The notes beneath the pieces are model-generated. The model saw nothing but the letters and a program-made list of their open reading frames with translations. It had not been told where the DNA came from and ran no database searches. This document shows positions 16,867 through 25,868 of a stretch of DNA of 64,000 nucleotides, in pieces; position 1 is the first letter of the stretch, and every line of letters begins with the position of its first letter. The DNA comes from Nocardia suismassiliense. Its GTDB lineage: Bacteria; Actinomycetota; Actinomycetes; Mycobacteriales; Mycobacteriaceae. Where the stretch lies: NCBI RefSeq assembly GCF_900269665.1, contig NZ_LT985361.1:7419240-7483239 (forward strand), read 5' to 3'. Made by a program: the position numbers and the translations under genes.

Positions 16867-17700
16867 TCACTTGCGGACGGATCCCTTGAGCCTGCTCGCA
16901 TCCGGGAGACCGGCGAAGTACTGCTCACTGCCCGGGAAGGCCAGCCCGCGCCGCCCCTCGCCGTCGTGCAGCACCGGCATGATCGGCTCGATCACCACGT
17001 CGGCGGCGAGAATCTCTGCGGTGGAGCCGAACTCGGCGAGCGCGAACAACTGCGACCAGGTGGGCGGCAGCAGGATGTCGGTGCCCGCCCGCCAACGGTC
17101 CAGCGCCTCGGCGGGCGTGCGCCAGTGCACTGCAGCGGCCTCGGAGGTGGCGCCGTCGGCCAGCTGCCCCTCGGGCAGTACCGCGACGAAGAACCTGGTG
17201 TCGTAGCGCCGCGGCTCGACCACCGGGGTGATCCAATTCGCCCACGGCCGAAGCAGATCCGCGCGCAGTACCAGCTTCTCCCGCGCGAGGAAATCGGCCA
17301 ACGAGAGCTCGCGCCGCTCCAGCTTGCCGCGCGACTCGCGGTAGCCCGCGGTGTCGGAGACCACGCTGTCGGCGGTCGGACCGGCAAGCAGCACACCGCA
17401 TTCCTCGAAGGTCTCGCGCACCGCGGCACAGACCAACGCCTTGGCCCGCGGCTCGGTGGTGGCGAAACGCGCTGCCCACCAAGCGGGTTCGGGCCCAGCC
17501 CACTCGATGTCGGCGGTCCCGTCGGAGGGGTCGACGCCGCCGCCGGGGAACACGGTCATGCCCGCCGCGAACGCCATCGCACCGACCCTGCGCTGCAGAA
17601 AGATCTCCGGTCCGGCAGCGCCGTCGCGCACCAGCATCACCGTCGACGCGTCCTTCGGCGCCGACGGCTGAGAGTCGGCCTGCGGGTTTGTCTCACTCAC
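16867..17700 (-). CDS. Nudix hydrolase family protein (Rv3040c-like)
   Basis: A 277-residue Nudix-domain protein from GTG 17700. The Nudix box core AVRETFEECGVLL is visible near residues 95-110, preceded by the FPGGGVDPSD turn. This family of long Nudix proteins (Rv3040c) is conserved in mycobacteria and may hydrolyse CoA derivatives or nucleoside diphosphate conjugates; the substrate is not known. The residues before DASTVMLVRD are low in structure, and a later start is possible. It lies between the ABC ATPase and the crotonase, all on the minus strand. Confidence 0.82.
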   Translation of the reverse strand: MSETNPQADSQPSAPKDASTVMLVRDGAAGPEIFLQRRVGAMAFAAGMTVFPGGGVDPSDGTADIEWAGPEPAWWAARFATTEPRAKALVCAAVRETFEECGVLLAGPTADSVVSDTAGYRESRGKLERRELSLADFLAREKLVLRADLLRPWANWITPVVEPRRYDTRFFVAVLPEGQLADGATSEAAAVHWRTPAEALDRWRAGTDILLPPTWSQLFALAEFGSTAEILAADVVIEPIMPVLHDGEGRRGLAFPGSEQYFAGLPDASRLKGSVRK

Positions 17701-17746
17701 TCCTGCACACTAACCCGCGCACGGTGAGCGCCGTCACGGCGGCGGG

Positions 17747-18595
17747 TCAGCGGGTGCGGTGCTTGCCCGCGCGACGTGCGCGGCGGGCGAAGTAGCGGCC
17801 GTCCACCCGGTCGAGGGCGATCGACTGACGGAAGGCGTCGCTGAGGTTCTCCGAGGTCAGCACGTCGGTGAGCAGACCTTGCGCGACCACCTCCCCCTCG
17901 TTGAGCAGCAGGCCGTGGGTGAAGCCGGGCGGGATCTCCTCGACGTGGTGGGTGACCAGGACGATGGCGGGCGAGTCCGGGTCGGCGGCCAGATCGCCGA
18001 GCCGCTCCACGAGTTCCTCGCGCCCGCCCAGGTCCAGGCCGGCCGCCGGTTCGTCGAGCAGCAACAGCTCCGGGTCGGTCATCAGCGCGCGGGCGATCAT
18101 CACCCGTTTGCGCTCACCCTCCGAGAGCGTGCCGTAGGTGCGGTCCGAAAGATGTTCCGCGCCTAGGCTTTCCAGCATGTCCACGGCGCGGTCGGTGTCG
18201 ATGTCCTCGTAGCGTTCGCGCCAGCGGCCGAGCACCGCGTAGCCGGCCGACACCACCAGATCGCTGACCTTCTCGTCGCGCGGCACCCGGCCGGCCACCG
18301 CGGCCGAGGACAAGCCGATCCGCGGCCGCAGCTCGCTGATGTCGACCTTACCGAGCACCTCACCCAGCAGATGCGCGGTGCCCGAGGTCGGGTGCAGCTC
18401 GGCGGCGGCCATGCGCAGCAGGGAGGTCTTGCCCGCGCCGTTGGGGCCGAGCACGACCCAGCGTTCGTCGAGCTCTACCTGCCAGGTAACGGGGCCAACA
18501 AGGGTGTGGCCGGAGCGGCGAACGGTGACGTCGGTGAAATCGATGAGCAGATCGGGATCGGGTTGCGGCACGCGGTCCATCTTGGCCCACGCCAC
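17747..18595 (-). CDS. ABC transporter ATP-binding protein (Rv3041c-like)
   Basis: A 282-residue ATPase with Walker A GPNGAGKTSLLRM, signature LSEGERKRVMIARAL, Walker B LLLLDEPAAGLD and the switch histidine in VTHHVEEI. It belongs to the ModF/YlmA type of free-standing ATPases. No permease gene is next to it, so it may work with a distant permease or as a soluble factor. The GTG at 18595 is listed; the ATG at 18580 (MDRVPQ) is an equally good start. A small membrane protein gene begins the run upstream. Confidence 0.87.
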   Translation of the reverse strand: MAWAKMDRVPQPDPDLLIDFTDVTVRRSGHTLVGPVTWQVELDERWVVLGPNGAGKTSLLRMAAAELHPTSGTAHLLGEVLGKVDISELRPRIGLSSAAVAGRVPRDEKVSDLVVSAGYAVLGRWRERYEDIDTDRAVDMLESLGAEHLSDRTYGTLSEGERKRVMIARALMTDPELLLLDEPAAGLDLGGREELVERLGDLAADPDSPAIVLVTHHVEEIPPGFTHGLLLNEGEVVAQGLLTDVLTSENLSDAFRQSIALDRVDGRYFARRARRAGKHRTR

Positions 18596-18642
18596 GGGCT
18601 GCTCGCCAACGCGGGCGGGGTGCGGGCAGCGTGTCGCTCGGG

Positions 18643-18810
18643 TCAGCGGCGGTGGTCGAGCAGGAAGTGGTCGCTCAGCCGCTGGTCGTCGCCCTGATCG
18701 GGCTGCGGATGCTCTTCACCGTCGGACTTGTGTAGCAGCCGGGCCACCAGAAGGGCCAGTGGAACCGAGAGGAGCACCCACAGGACGAGAATCACCAGCA
18801 GCGTCGTCAT
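18643..18810 (-). CDS. Small single-pass membrane protein
   Basis: A 55-residue protein from ATG 18810, with GAAGGA upstream. Residues 3-26 form one hydrophobic helix (LLVILVLWVLLSVPLALLVA) followed by RLLHKSDGEEHP and an acidic, histidine-containing tail ending LDHRR. It lies in the same direction as, and 47 bases before, the ABC ATPase gene. A membrane adaptor for that ATPase is possible but unproven. Confidence 0.6.
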   Translation of the reverse strand: MTTLLVILVLWVLLSVPLALLVARLLHKSDGEEHPQPDQGDDQRLSDHFLLDHRR

Positions 18811-19042
18811 AGCTGGTCCTTCCTTCGGTCGGCGAGGCCGCGATGCCTCGATACGACGAGCCTCCGCCTGGAGCGCTCAGCGCGGGTAGGGCACAACGTC
18901 CTCAGAGGAGTAGACCGAAGAGATACCCCAATCGGCCTTGCGCAACGCGCAATCCACGCAGGTGTTTTTCCGGTATGCCGCAGTCGCGACCGGCAAGGTC
19001 GCTTAGCGGCCTGACTCATCCGCGACGCACCAAGGCTTCCCC

Positions 19043-19849
19043 TCACCAGGATCGCGCAGGTACCGCGATCACCGTCATAGAGCCGGGCGCCACCTCGGTG
19101 AACCCGGCATCGCGCACCGCCACCGCCGTGCCACGGGCGACCTGATCGGCCAATGTCCGCCATAGTCGTTCGTCGGCATCCCGTACCGAGCAACGGAATT
19201 CCCGCTCGGCCCACCGCAGCGCCTGCGCCGCGGTCAACGCGCCCGCGAGCAACATGCTGGCGTGCCCGACCTGCGCGGCCGCCTTGCCCACGGTCATGCC
19301 GAGCGCCGAATTCACCCACAGCACCGGCAGTTCCGGGTCGGCGGGGCCGGGGTCGTCGTGCTCGAGGTCGGTGCCGCCGATCTGCAACCGCTTGATCCGC
19401 GGATCCACCTCGCCGACCGGCCCCGGGACCAGCGCCCTGGCCTGCGCGCCCTCGACCTCGACCGTGACGCCGTCCACCTCGTCGGCCGCGAGCCACTGAG
19501 CACCGCGAGCGCGCCTGCTCACCTTGCGAATACGCGAGCGCTTCCAGGCCAGATAACGCTCCGCCCACTCACCGCCGGGACCGACCCGCTCGTCCAGGCA
19601 CAGCGCCACCGACGCGGTCGCCGCCGCGGCCAGCACCGCGCTGCGCGGCGGCGGGTCCACCTTGGGCAGGTGCAGAACGAGCTGCATGGCCTGCACCATG
19701 GCCGGGTCGTCGGGATCGCCCGCGCCGCCGTAGCCCTGCGCGAGTTCCGCGTGCCGGACGCGGAAGCCCGCCTCGTCGAATTCGGCCGGCTCGATCGGGT
19801 CTGCCACGGCGTCCCGGACTCCGGCACCACATTCCGGGATGCTCGACAT
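19043..19849 (-). CDS. PTH2-family peptidyl-tRNA hydrolase-like protein
   Basis: A 268-residue protein whose C-terminal 115 residues are the PTH2 fold: LWVNSALGMTVGKAAAQVGHASML, with the conserved Lys and His of the active-site loop, and GTAVAVRDAGFTEVAPGSMTVIAV. The N-terminal 150 residues (RSAVLAAAATASVALCLDE, WAERYLAWKRSRIRKVSRR) are an extension not present in archaeal or eukaryotic Pth2. The start overlaps the TGA of the upstream lipoprotein gene by one base (TGATG), so translation is coupled. Most bacteria rely on Pth1, so this protein may be a deacylase with another role. Confidence 0.75.
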   Translation of the reverse strand: MSSIPECGAGVRDAVADPIEPAEFDEAGFRVRHAELAQGYGGAGDPDDPAMVQAMQLVLHLPKVDPPPRSAVLAAAATASVALCLDERVGPGGEWAERYLAWKRSRIRKVSRRARGAQWLAADEVDGVTVEVEGAQARALVPGPVGEVDPRIKRLQIGGTDLEHDDPGPADPELPVLWVNSALGMTVGKAAAQVGHASMLLAGALTAAQALRWAEREFRCSVRDADERLWRTLADQVARGTAVAVRDAGFTEVAPGSMTVIAVPARSW

Positions 19850-20295
19850 CACTCCACCTTGATCGTCAACGAATACGTTTGCGCGGGTTCGACACCCTGC
19901 TCCCACGGTCGCAGATACTGCATCGAGAGCTTGGTGCTCCCCGGCGCCTTACCGGCGAAGGTCCACACCGAACTGCCACCGGCACCGGGGGCGACCGGCA
20001 CGTTCGGGTCCGTCTCGAACCCCGGGTCCCCTTGCGCCTGAAGCACATTCGCATCCAGCTCGGAGATCTGCCACAGGTATCCGGTGGACGGATTCGCGGG
20101 CAGCGTCACCACCAGGCGCTCGCCGACCGCGAGCCGTCGCTCCTGGCCGTTGTCGGACTCGGTGGCCGTCACCGCGGCAGGCCCGGGGGCCGACGTCGGC
20201 GCGGCCGAGGAGGTCGCGTCCCCGTCGGTCGAATCGTTGTTGCCGCAACCCACTACAGACAAGCCGAGCAGCAGCACAAGCAGAGATTTCCGCAA
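19849..20295 (-). CDS. Lipoprotein with chagasin-type (inhibitor I42) cysteine protease inhibitor domain
   Basis: A 148-residue lipoprotein starting at TTG 20295, five bases after GGAGGG. It has a signal peptide with lipobox VVGC (Cys17), a Ser/Ala/Pro-rich linker to about residue 50, then the chagasin fold. The three inhibitory loops are recognisable: NPSTGYLW, GAGGSSVWTF and YLRPWEQG. In other organisms these loops block papain-like cysteine proteases. On the actinobacterial surface it could inhibit host or competitor proteases. It is coupled to the PTH2-like gene downstream. Confidence 0.8.
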   Translation of the reverse strand: MRKSLLVLLLGLSVVGCGNNDSTDGDATSSAAPTSAPGPAAVTATESDNGQERRLAVGERLVVTLPANPSTGYLWQISELDANVLQAQGDPGFETDPNVPVAPGAGGSSVWTFAGKAPGSTKLSMQYLRPWEQGVEPAQTYSLTIKVE

Positions 20296-20386
20296 CGCAC
20301 CCTCCGATTCACCCGACGATCCTGGTCGGCGCCAGCCTACCGACGGCGACCACCGGACCGGCTCTACGACACCGGGTACGCCGTGG

Positions 20387-21604
20387 TCAGCTCAGCGGCA
20401 CCCGGCGCAGCAGTCCGTCGCGGGCGTCGGCGGCCTCCACCTCGTGCCGGGTGACACCGAGCACGTACAGCACCGCGTCCAGGAACGGATGCGACAGTGC
20501 CGCGTCGGCGATCTCGCGCAGCGCGGGTTTGGCGTTGAACGCCACACCGAGCCCCGCCGCGTTGAGCATGTCGATGTCGTTGGCGCCGTCGCCGACCGCG
20601 ACCGTCTGTTCCATCGGCACGCCCGCCTCGGCCGCGAACTTGCGCAGCGCGGTGGCCTTGGCCGCGCGATCGACGATCTCGCCGACCACCCGGCCGGTCA
20701 GCTTGCCGCCCTTGATCTCCAGGGTGTTGGCCTGCACGAAGTCCAGCTCGAGTTCGTGCGCCAACGGCTCGATCACCTGACGGAACCCGCCCGATACCAC
20801 GCCGCAGCGGAAACCGAGCCGACGCAGCGTGCGGATAGTCGTGCGCGCGCCGGGGGTGAGCTCGATCTGGTCGGCCACCTCCTCGATCACCGACTCGTCC
20901 AGGCCCTCGAGCGTCGCGACCCGCTGCCGCAGCGACTCGGCGAAGTCGATTTCGCCGCGCATGGCGGCTTCGGTGACCTTGCGCACCTCTTCCTCCACCC
21001 CGGCGTGCGCGGCCAGCATCTCGATCACCTCACCCTGGATGAGCGTCGAGTCGACGTCGAACACGATAAGGCGCTTGGCCCGGCGGGCCAGTCCGGCCCA
21101 CTCCACCGCGACGTCGACCTGCTCGGCGACCGCGATCTCGGCCAGTGCCGTGCGCAGCCGTGCGTCGGTGTCCGCACTGGTGTCGGCCGCGGTGACCAGC
21201 AGCTCCATTCCGGTGACCGGGTAGTCGGCGATGCCGCGAATGGAGTCGATATTGGCGCCGAGAGCAGCGAGCCGCCGGGAGACCGTGCTGAACGCGTGCG
21301 CGGTGACCGGCGCGCCGAGCACGACCACCGCGTGGGTGGACATCGGCTGCCTGCCGATCGCCGCGTCGACCTCGACGTCGACGTGCATGCCGACGGTGGT
21401 CATCGCCTCTTCGAGTTCGTCCTGCAGCGACTCCGGGTCACCCGGGCAGGTGACCAGCACGCCGAGGGTCAGCCGACCGCGGATGACGACCTGCTCGACG
21501 TCCAGCAGGCTCACCTGGTGCCGAGACATCGCCGCGAGCAGTACGGACGTCACACCGGGACGGTCGGGCCCGGTGACGGTGACGAGAACGGTTGTGTCGG
21601 CCAA
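20387..21604 (-). CDS. serB: Phosphoserine phosphatase with N-terminal ACT domains
   Basis: A 405-residue enzyme of the SerB2 type catalysing the last step of serine biosynthesis. Two ACT-like domains (VLVTVTGPDRPGVTSVLLAA at the start and THAVVVLGAPVTAHAFSTVS around residue 95) precede a HAD domain with motif I FDVDSTLI, the Ser/Thr motif VVSGGF, the Lys region and motif IV VGDGANDIDML. The start is TTG 21604. It agrees with Rv3042c in position and architecture; ACT domains usually give amino-acid feedback. Confidence 0.95.
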   Translation of the reverse strand: MADTTVLVTVTGPDRPGVTSVLLAAMSRHQVSLLDVEQVVIRGRLTLGVLVTCPGDPESLQDELEEAMTTVGMHVDVEVDAAIGRQPMSTHAVVVLGAPVTAHAFSTVSRRLAALGANIDSIRGIADYPVTGMELLVTAADTSADTDARLRTALAEIAVAEQVDVAVEWAGLARRAKRLIVFDVDSTLIQGEVIEMLAAHAGVEEEVRKVTEAAMRGEIDFAESLRQRVATLEGLDESVIEEVADQIELTPGARTTIRTLRRLGFRCGVVSGGFRQVIEPLAHELELDFVQANTLEIKGGKLTGRVVGEIVDRAAKATALRKFAAEAGVPMEQTVAVGDGANDIDMLNAAGLGVAFNAKPALREIADAALSHPFLDAVLYVLGVTRHEVEAADARDGLLRRVPLS

Positions 21605-21678
21605 CTGTGTGTACTCCAGATTCGAAGTTGCCGTAGCTGTTGCTGGACCTCGTTGTCACGCGCTCCGGTACTGCACAA

Positions 21679-21719
21679 ACGAGTGTGCACCCGCTGGTCA
21701 CCAGCAGGTGCACACTCGT
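21679..21719 (-). terminator. Terminator after ctaD
   Basis: A long near-perfect stem: outer arms ACGAGTGTGCACC / GGTGCACACTCGT, inner arms GCTGG / CCAGC. It begins 16 bases past the ctaD stop and is followed on the minus strand by TTTGTG. Confidence 0.8.
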
Positions 21720-21734
21720 CGTCGTTACTGATTC

Positions 21735-23477
21735 CTACTTGGTTGCCACTGCGCCTTCGTGCACTTCGGTGGCGTGCTTACCCGAACCCCAGCCGACGTG
21801 CGCCTCGGCGCGCATCCGGTCGATCATGTGCGGGTAGTGCAGCTCGAAGGCCGGGCGCTCGGACCGGATCCGCGGCAGCTCGTAGAAGTTGTGCCGCGGT
21901 GGCGGGCAGGTGGTGGCCCATTCGAGCGAGTTGCCGTAGCCCCACGGGTCGTCCACGGTGACGACCTCGCCGTACCGGAAGCTCTTGAAGACGTTCCAGA
22001 CGAACGGCAGCATCGAAGCGCCGAGGATGAACGCGCGGATGGTGGAGAGGGTGTTCAGCACGGTGAGGCCGTCGGTGGGCAGGTAGTGGGCGTGGCGGGG
22101 CGGCATGCCCTCGGCGCCGAGCCAGTGCTGCACCAGGAAGGTGGTGTGGAAGCCGACGAAGGTGGCCCAGAAGTGCCACTTGCCCAGGCGCTCGTCCATC
22201 ATCCGGCCGGTGATCTTCGGGAACCAGAAGTAGATGCCCGCGAAGGTGGCGAACACGATGGTGCCGAAGAGCACGTAGTGGAAGTGCGCGACCACGAAGT
22301 ACGAGTCGGTGACGTGGAAGTCCAGCGGCGGGCTGGCCAGGATGACACCGGACAGACCACCGAACAGGAAGGTGACCAGGAAGCCGATCGACCACAGCAT
22401 CGGTGTCTCGAACGTCAACTGACCTCGCCACATGGTGCCGATCCAGTTGAAGAACTTCACACCCGTCGGGACGGCGATCAAGAACGTCATGAACGAGAAG
22501 TACGGCAGCAGCACCGCACCGGTGGCGTACATGTGGTGCGCCCACACCGCGATCGAGAGCGCGGCGATACCGAGCGTCGCGTAGACCAGCGTGGTGTAAC
22601 CGAAGATCGGCTTACGCGAGAACACCGGGAAGATCTCGGAGACGATGCCGAAGAACGGCAGCGCGATGATGTACACCTCGGGATGGCCGAAGAACCAGAA
22701 CAGGTGCTGGTAGAGCAGGATGCCGCCGGTCGCCGGGTCGTAGATGTGGCCACCGAGGTGCCGGTCGAAGGCGAGCCCGAACAGCGCGGCGGTCAGCAGC
22801 GGGAAGGCAAGCAGGACAAGCACGCTGGTGACGGCGATGTTCCAGGTGAAGATCGGCAACCGGAACATGGTCATGCCGGGCGCGCGCAGGCAGACGACGG
22901 TGGTCAGCATGTTGACGCCACCGAGGATGGTGCCCAGACCGGAGACGGCCAGGCCCAGGATCCACAGGTCGGCCCCGACGCCGGGCGAGTGCAGGATGTC
23001 GGTGAGCGGGGTGTAGGCGGTCCAGCCGAAGTCCGCGGCGCCACCCGGGGTGATGAAGCCCGCGGTCGCCATCGTGCCGCCGAACAGGTACAGCCAGTAG
23101 CTGAACGCGTTCAGTCGGGGGAAGGCGACGTCGGGGGCGCCGATCTGCAGCGGCAGCACGATGTTGGCGAAGCCGAACACGATGGCCGTCGCGTAGAACA
23201 GCAGCATGATCGTGCCGTGCATGGTGAACAGCTGGTTGAACTGCTCGGGCGAGAGGAACTGCAGGCCGGGGCGCGCCAGCTCGGCCCGCATCAACAGCGC
23301 CATCAGACCACCGATGAGGAAGAAGCTCATCGCGGTCACCAGGTACATGGTGCCCAGGACCTTCGGGTCGGTGGTGGTGACCATCTTGTAGAGATACGAA
23401 CCCTTCGGCCCGGTCCGCGCCGGATACGGCCGAGTCGCTTCCAACTGCTGGACTGGCTGGGGCTCTACCGCAGTCAC
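21735..23477 (-). CDS. ctaD: Cytochrome c oxidase (aa3) subunit I
   Basis: A 580-residue integral membrane subunit I of the aa3-type oxidase that reduces oxygen and pumps protons. The GTG at 23477 is preceded by AGGAGG. Haem and copper ligand motifs are present: FTMHGTIM (low-spin haem histidine), FGHPEVYI with the cross-linked His-Tyr, the CuB pair in WAHHMYATG, and VAHFHYVL (haem a3 and a histidines). About twelve hydrophobic helices are visible. Its place between serB and the FecB-like gene matches mycobacterial order. Subunits II and III are not in the window. Confidence 0.95.
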   Translation of the reverse strand: MTAVEPQPVQQLEATRPYPARTGPKGSYLYKMVTTTDPKVLGTMYLVTAMSFFLIGGLMALLMRAELARPGLQFLSPEQFNQLFTMHGTIMLLFYATAIVFGFANIVLPLQIGAPDVAFPRLNAFSYWLYLFGGTMATAGFITPGGAADFGWTAYTPLTDILHSPGVGADLWILGLAVSGLGTILGGVNMLTTVVCLRAPGMTMFRLPIFTWNIAVTSVLVLLAFPLLTAALFGLAFDRHLGGHIYDPATGGILLYQHLFWFFGHPEVYIIALPFFGIVSEIFPVFSRKPIFGYTTLVYATLGIAALSIAVWAHHMYATGAVLLPYFSFMTFLIAVPTGVKFFNWIGTMWRGQLTFETPMLWSIGFLVTFLFGGLSGVILASPPLDFHVTDSYFVVAHFHYVLFGTIVFATFAGIYFWFPKITGRMMDERLGKWHFWATFVGFHTTFLVQHWLGAEGMPPRHAHYLPTDGLTVLNTLSTIRAFILGASMLPFVWNVFKSFRYGEVVTVDDPWGYGNSLEWATTCPPPRHNFYELPRIRSERPAFELHYPHMIDRMRAEAHVGWGSGKHATEVHEGAVATK

Positions 23478-23726
23478 TGATCCTCCTGAAGGTGCCTTTA
23501 GGTCGCTCCGCAGGCTCCGCTGCTTGCATCCATCCCCATGTCGGAACAGACGACAGTTCGCTTGCGCTTCTGGAATCGTAAACCGTGCTGCCGCAGCAAT
23601 CCGCACGGGTCCTACTCTGTGTCGTATTTCGTTGGTCCGGGTGGACCGGGCCGCCGCGATGAGTTTCGGGTGCGGCAGGCGTCTATATCGGTGATCAGTC
23701 TTCCACCCTCGTCCAGGAGACCAGCT

Positions 23727-24533
23727 ATGACCGACCAGAACCAGCCCAAGCCCGGCGATCCCTGCTGGGTCGATCTCTACTCGTCCGATCTCGACCGCAG
23801 CGTCACCTTCTACAGCGAGCTATTCGGCTGGACCGCCGAGCGGGCCGGCGCGGAGTTCGGTGGCTACGTCACCTTCCGCAAGGACGGCCTCTCCGTCGCG
23901 GGCGCGATGGGACGAATGGACGGCGACGTCGACAGCCCGGAGCTGTGGACGATCTACCTCGCCAGCCCCGACGTCGAGGCCACCGTGAAAAAGGCGGTCG
24001 CGCAAGGCGCTTCGGTGGCTTTGGCGCCGATGCCGGTCGGCGATGTCGGCAGGATGGCGGTCCTCGGCGATGTGGGTGGTGCGAGCGTCGGCGTCTGGCA
24101 GGCAGGCGAATTCGCCGGTTTCGAGACCCGGGCCCTGGTCAACGACGGGCAGTGGCGCGACCACGCGGGCGCGCCCTCCTGGTTCGAACTGCACACCCGC
24201 GCGTATGACGCCTCACTCGACTTCTACCGCACCGTATTCGACTGGCAGGACCCGTTCACCATCTCCGACGCACCGGAGTTCCGCTACACCACGATCCATT
24301 CGCAGAGCCCGATGCTCGGCGGAGTGATGGACGCTTCGGCGTTCCTGCCCGAGGGTGTGCCCGCGAGCTGGACCGTGTACTTCGGCGCGGACGATGTGGA
24401 CAAGGCGGCCGCGAAGGTCGTCGAGCTCGGCGGCACGGTGCTGTCCGCGCCGCAGGACACCCCGTACGGCCGGATGGCGTCGGTCGCCGATGTCACCGGC
24501 GCGCGCTTCAGCATCGGCGGGGACAGCGCCTGA
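23727..24533 (+). CDS. VOC family protein with two glyoxalase-like domains
   Basis: A 268-residue protein from ATG 23727, preceded by CAGGAGA. Two vicinal-oxygen-chelate domains are in tandem: CWVDLYSSDLDRSVTFYSEL to residue 125, and SWFELHTRAYDASLDFYRTV to the end, each closing with a GRMA block. Such proteins bind metals or small molecules and include dioxygenases and resistance proteins. I cannot assign a substrate. It is divergent from ctaD across 249 bases that hold no gene. Confidence 0.85.
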   Translation: MTDQNQPKPGDPCWVDLYSSDLDRSVTFYSELFGWTAERAGAEFGGYVTFRKDGLSVAGAMGRMDGDVDSPELWTIYLASPDVEATVKKAVAQGASVALAPMPVGDVGRMAVLGDVGGASVGVWQAGEFAGFETRALVNDGQWRDHAGAPSWFELHTRAYDASLDFYRTVFDWQDPFTISDAPEFRYTTIHSQSPMLGGVMDASAFLPEGVPASWTVYFGADDVDKAAAKVVELGGTVLSAPQDTPYGRMASVADVTGARFSIGGDSA

Positions 24534-24557
24534 GGCAGGCTCGTCGCGACAAGCCCG

Positions 24558-24591
24558 CGGGGCACGGTGGGCACTTCCCGCCGTGTTCCCG
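24558..24591 (+). terminator. Hairpin after the VOC gene
   Basis: Imperfect stem CGGGGCACGGTGGG / CCCGCCGTGTTCCCG, 25 bases beyond the VOC stop and before the FecB-like gene. There is no T-run. Confidence 0.45.
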
Positions 24592-24613
24592 GCACGCATG
24601 TACCCTCACCCGC

Positions 24614-25711
24614 ATGCCGCTGAGCGCCTACGTTCGCATCGGAAACCGCACAGCCTCTCCCCGATCCGGCACCGCCCGTGTGACACGGCGCCGAATCGTC
24701 GCTGTCGCGGCGTTATGCGCGACGGTCGTCGCGGCGGGGTGCAGCAGCACACCCGACGACGCGAGCAGCATCGTGCGCACCACCACGAACATCGCCGGGG
24801 CCGGTGTGGTCGGGCTCGAACGCGACACCAGCAAGGCCTGTGCGCTGCCGAGCGCACCCGACCCGGCCAACGGCAGCACACGCACCGTCACGCACGCCGC
24901 GGGCGTCTCGGAGGTGCCCGCCGACCCGCAGCGCATCGTCGTGCTCACCACCTCGGCGCTGGACGCGGTGTGCGCGGTCGGTCTGTGGGAACGCGTCGTC
25001 GGCGCGGTCACCCTGGACGGCCCGAGCCCGCAGCCCGCCTATCTCGGCACCGGCGTGCTGAAGATCCCGGGCGTCGGCTCCGCCACGCAGCCCGATCCGA
25101 AGCTCATCGCCGACCTGCACCCCGACCTCATTCTCGGCGATATCCCCACTGCCACCGCGAGTTTCGACATACTGCGGGCCATCGCGCCCACCGTGCTGGT
25201 CGGCGCGAACAACAGCTGGCAGGCCGAATTCACCGCGCTCGCAGCGGGTTTGGGCCGGCGCGCGGCCGCGGACACCGCGCTCGACGACTACCGCACCCAG
25301 GCGACCACCACCGGCAACGACATCGCCGCCAATCAAACTCAGGCCTCGCTCATCCGATTCACCGCCGATACCAACGAAGTTCAGGGCAACAACAGCTTCG
25401 CTGGTCAGGTCATCGGCGACGCGGGTGTGCAGCGGCCGACCGCGCAGCGCGGCGCCTCGTTCGATGTCACCCCGGACCAGTTCGCCACCAAGGTGGAAGG
25501 CGACCTGATCTACGTGCTCCTCGCCGGTGAAGAGGGCAAGAAGCGCGGCGAGACGGTTATGCGCACCGAGGAGTGGAAAGACCTCGGCGCCGCGACCGAC
25601 AAGCGCGTGTTCGCCGTCGAGGACACCGTCTGGCACGGCAACGGCCTCACCGCCGCCCGCGCCCTGCTCGCCGATCTGAGCGGCACGCTCAACGGCTTCG
25701 TCACCGACTGA
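24614..25711 (+). CDS. fecB: FecB-like siderophore-binding lipoprotein
   Basis: A 365-residue ABC-type substrate-binding lipoprotein. It has a basic n-region (VTRRRIV), a hydrophobic core and lipobox AAGC, then the TroA-type fold (DPQRIVVLTTSALDAVCAVGLWERVVG, LIADLHPDLILGD, GDLIYVLLAGEEGKKRGE). The family binds ferric siderophores or haem outside the membrane. It matches Rv3044 in position after ctaD, so it belongs to the core rather than to the NRPS island directly downstream. No permease is adjacent, and no DtxR/IdeR-type box is visible upstream. Confidence 0.85.
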   Translation: MPLSAYVRIGNRTASPRSGTARVTRRRIVAVAALCATVVAAGCSSTPDDASSIVRTTTNIAGAGVVGLERDTSKACALPSAPDPANGSTRTVTHAAGVSEVPADPQRIVVLTTSALDAVCAVGLWERVVGAVTLDGPSPQPAYLGTGVLKIPGVGSATQPDPKLIADLHPDLILGDIPTATASFDILRAIAPTVLVGANNSWQAEFTALAAGLGRRAAADTALDDYRTQATTTGNDIAANQTQASLIRFTADTNEVQGNNSFAGQVIGDAGVQRPTAQRGASFDVTPDQFATKVEGDLIYVLLAGEEGKKRGETVMRTEEWKDLGAATDKRVFAVEDTVWHGNGLTAARALLADLSGTLNGFVTD

Positions 25712-25761
25712 GCCTGTGTAGCTCCGCAGTACCCCCTGGGGTGAAAATTTCCCCACCCTGG

Positions 25762-25841
25762 GAGGTACCTCGACCAGCGCTTGGGTTGCTGTCGAAGTGT
25801 CGCCTCGTAGACGAGATTTAGAGGTACGCAAGAGAACCTCT
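25762..25841. promoter_or_regulatory. Repeated GAGGT(AC) half-sites before the NRPS operon
   Basis: The gap between the FecB-like gene and the truncated A-domain gene contains a perfect palindrome GAGGTACCTC (25762-25771) and, 49 bases further, an inverted pair AGAGGT-N10-ACCTCT (25820-25841). GAGGTAC occurs twice. Such clustering suggests an operator or promoter for the island. No known regulator consensus fits. Confidence 0.35.
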
Positions 25842-25868
25842 TCACCGAGACTTCGAGGAACAAACACC

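Noticed and set aside
25712..25868. Search for an iron box ahead of the NRPS island, given the FecB-like neighbour
   Set aside because: No sequence close to the IdeR consensus is present. The siderophore idea rests only on the C1 domain type and the neighbour.
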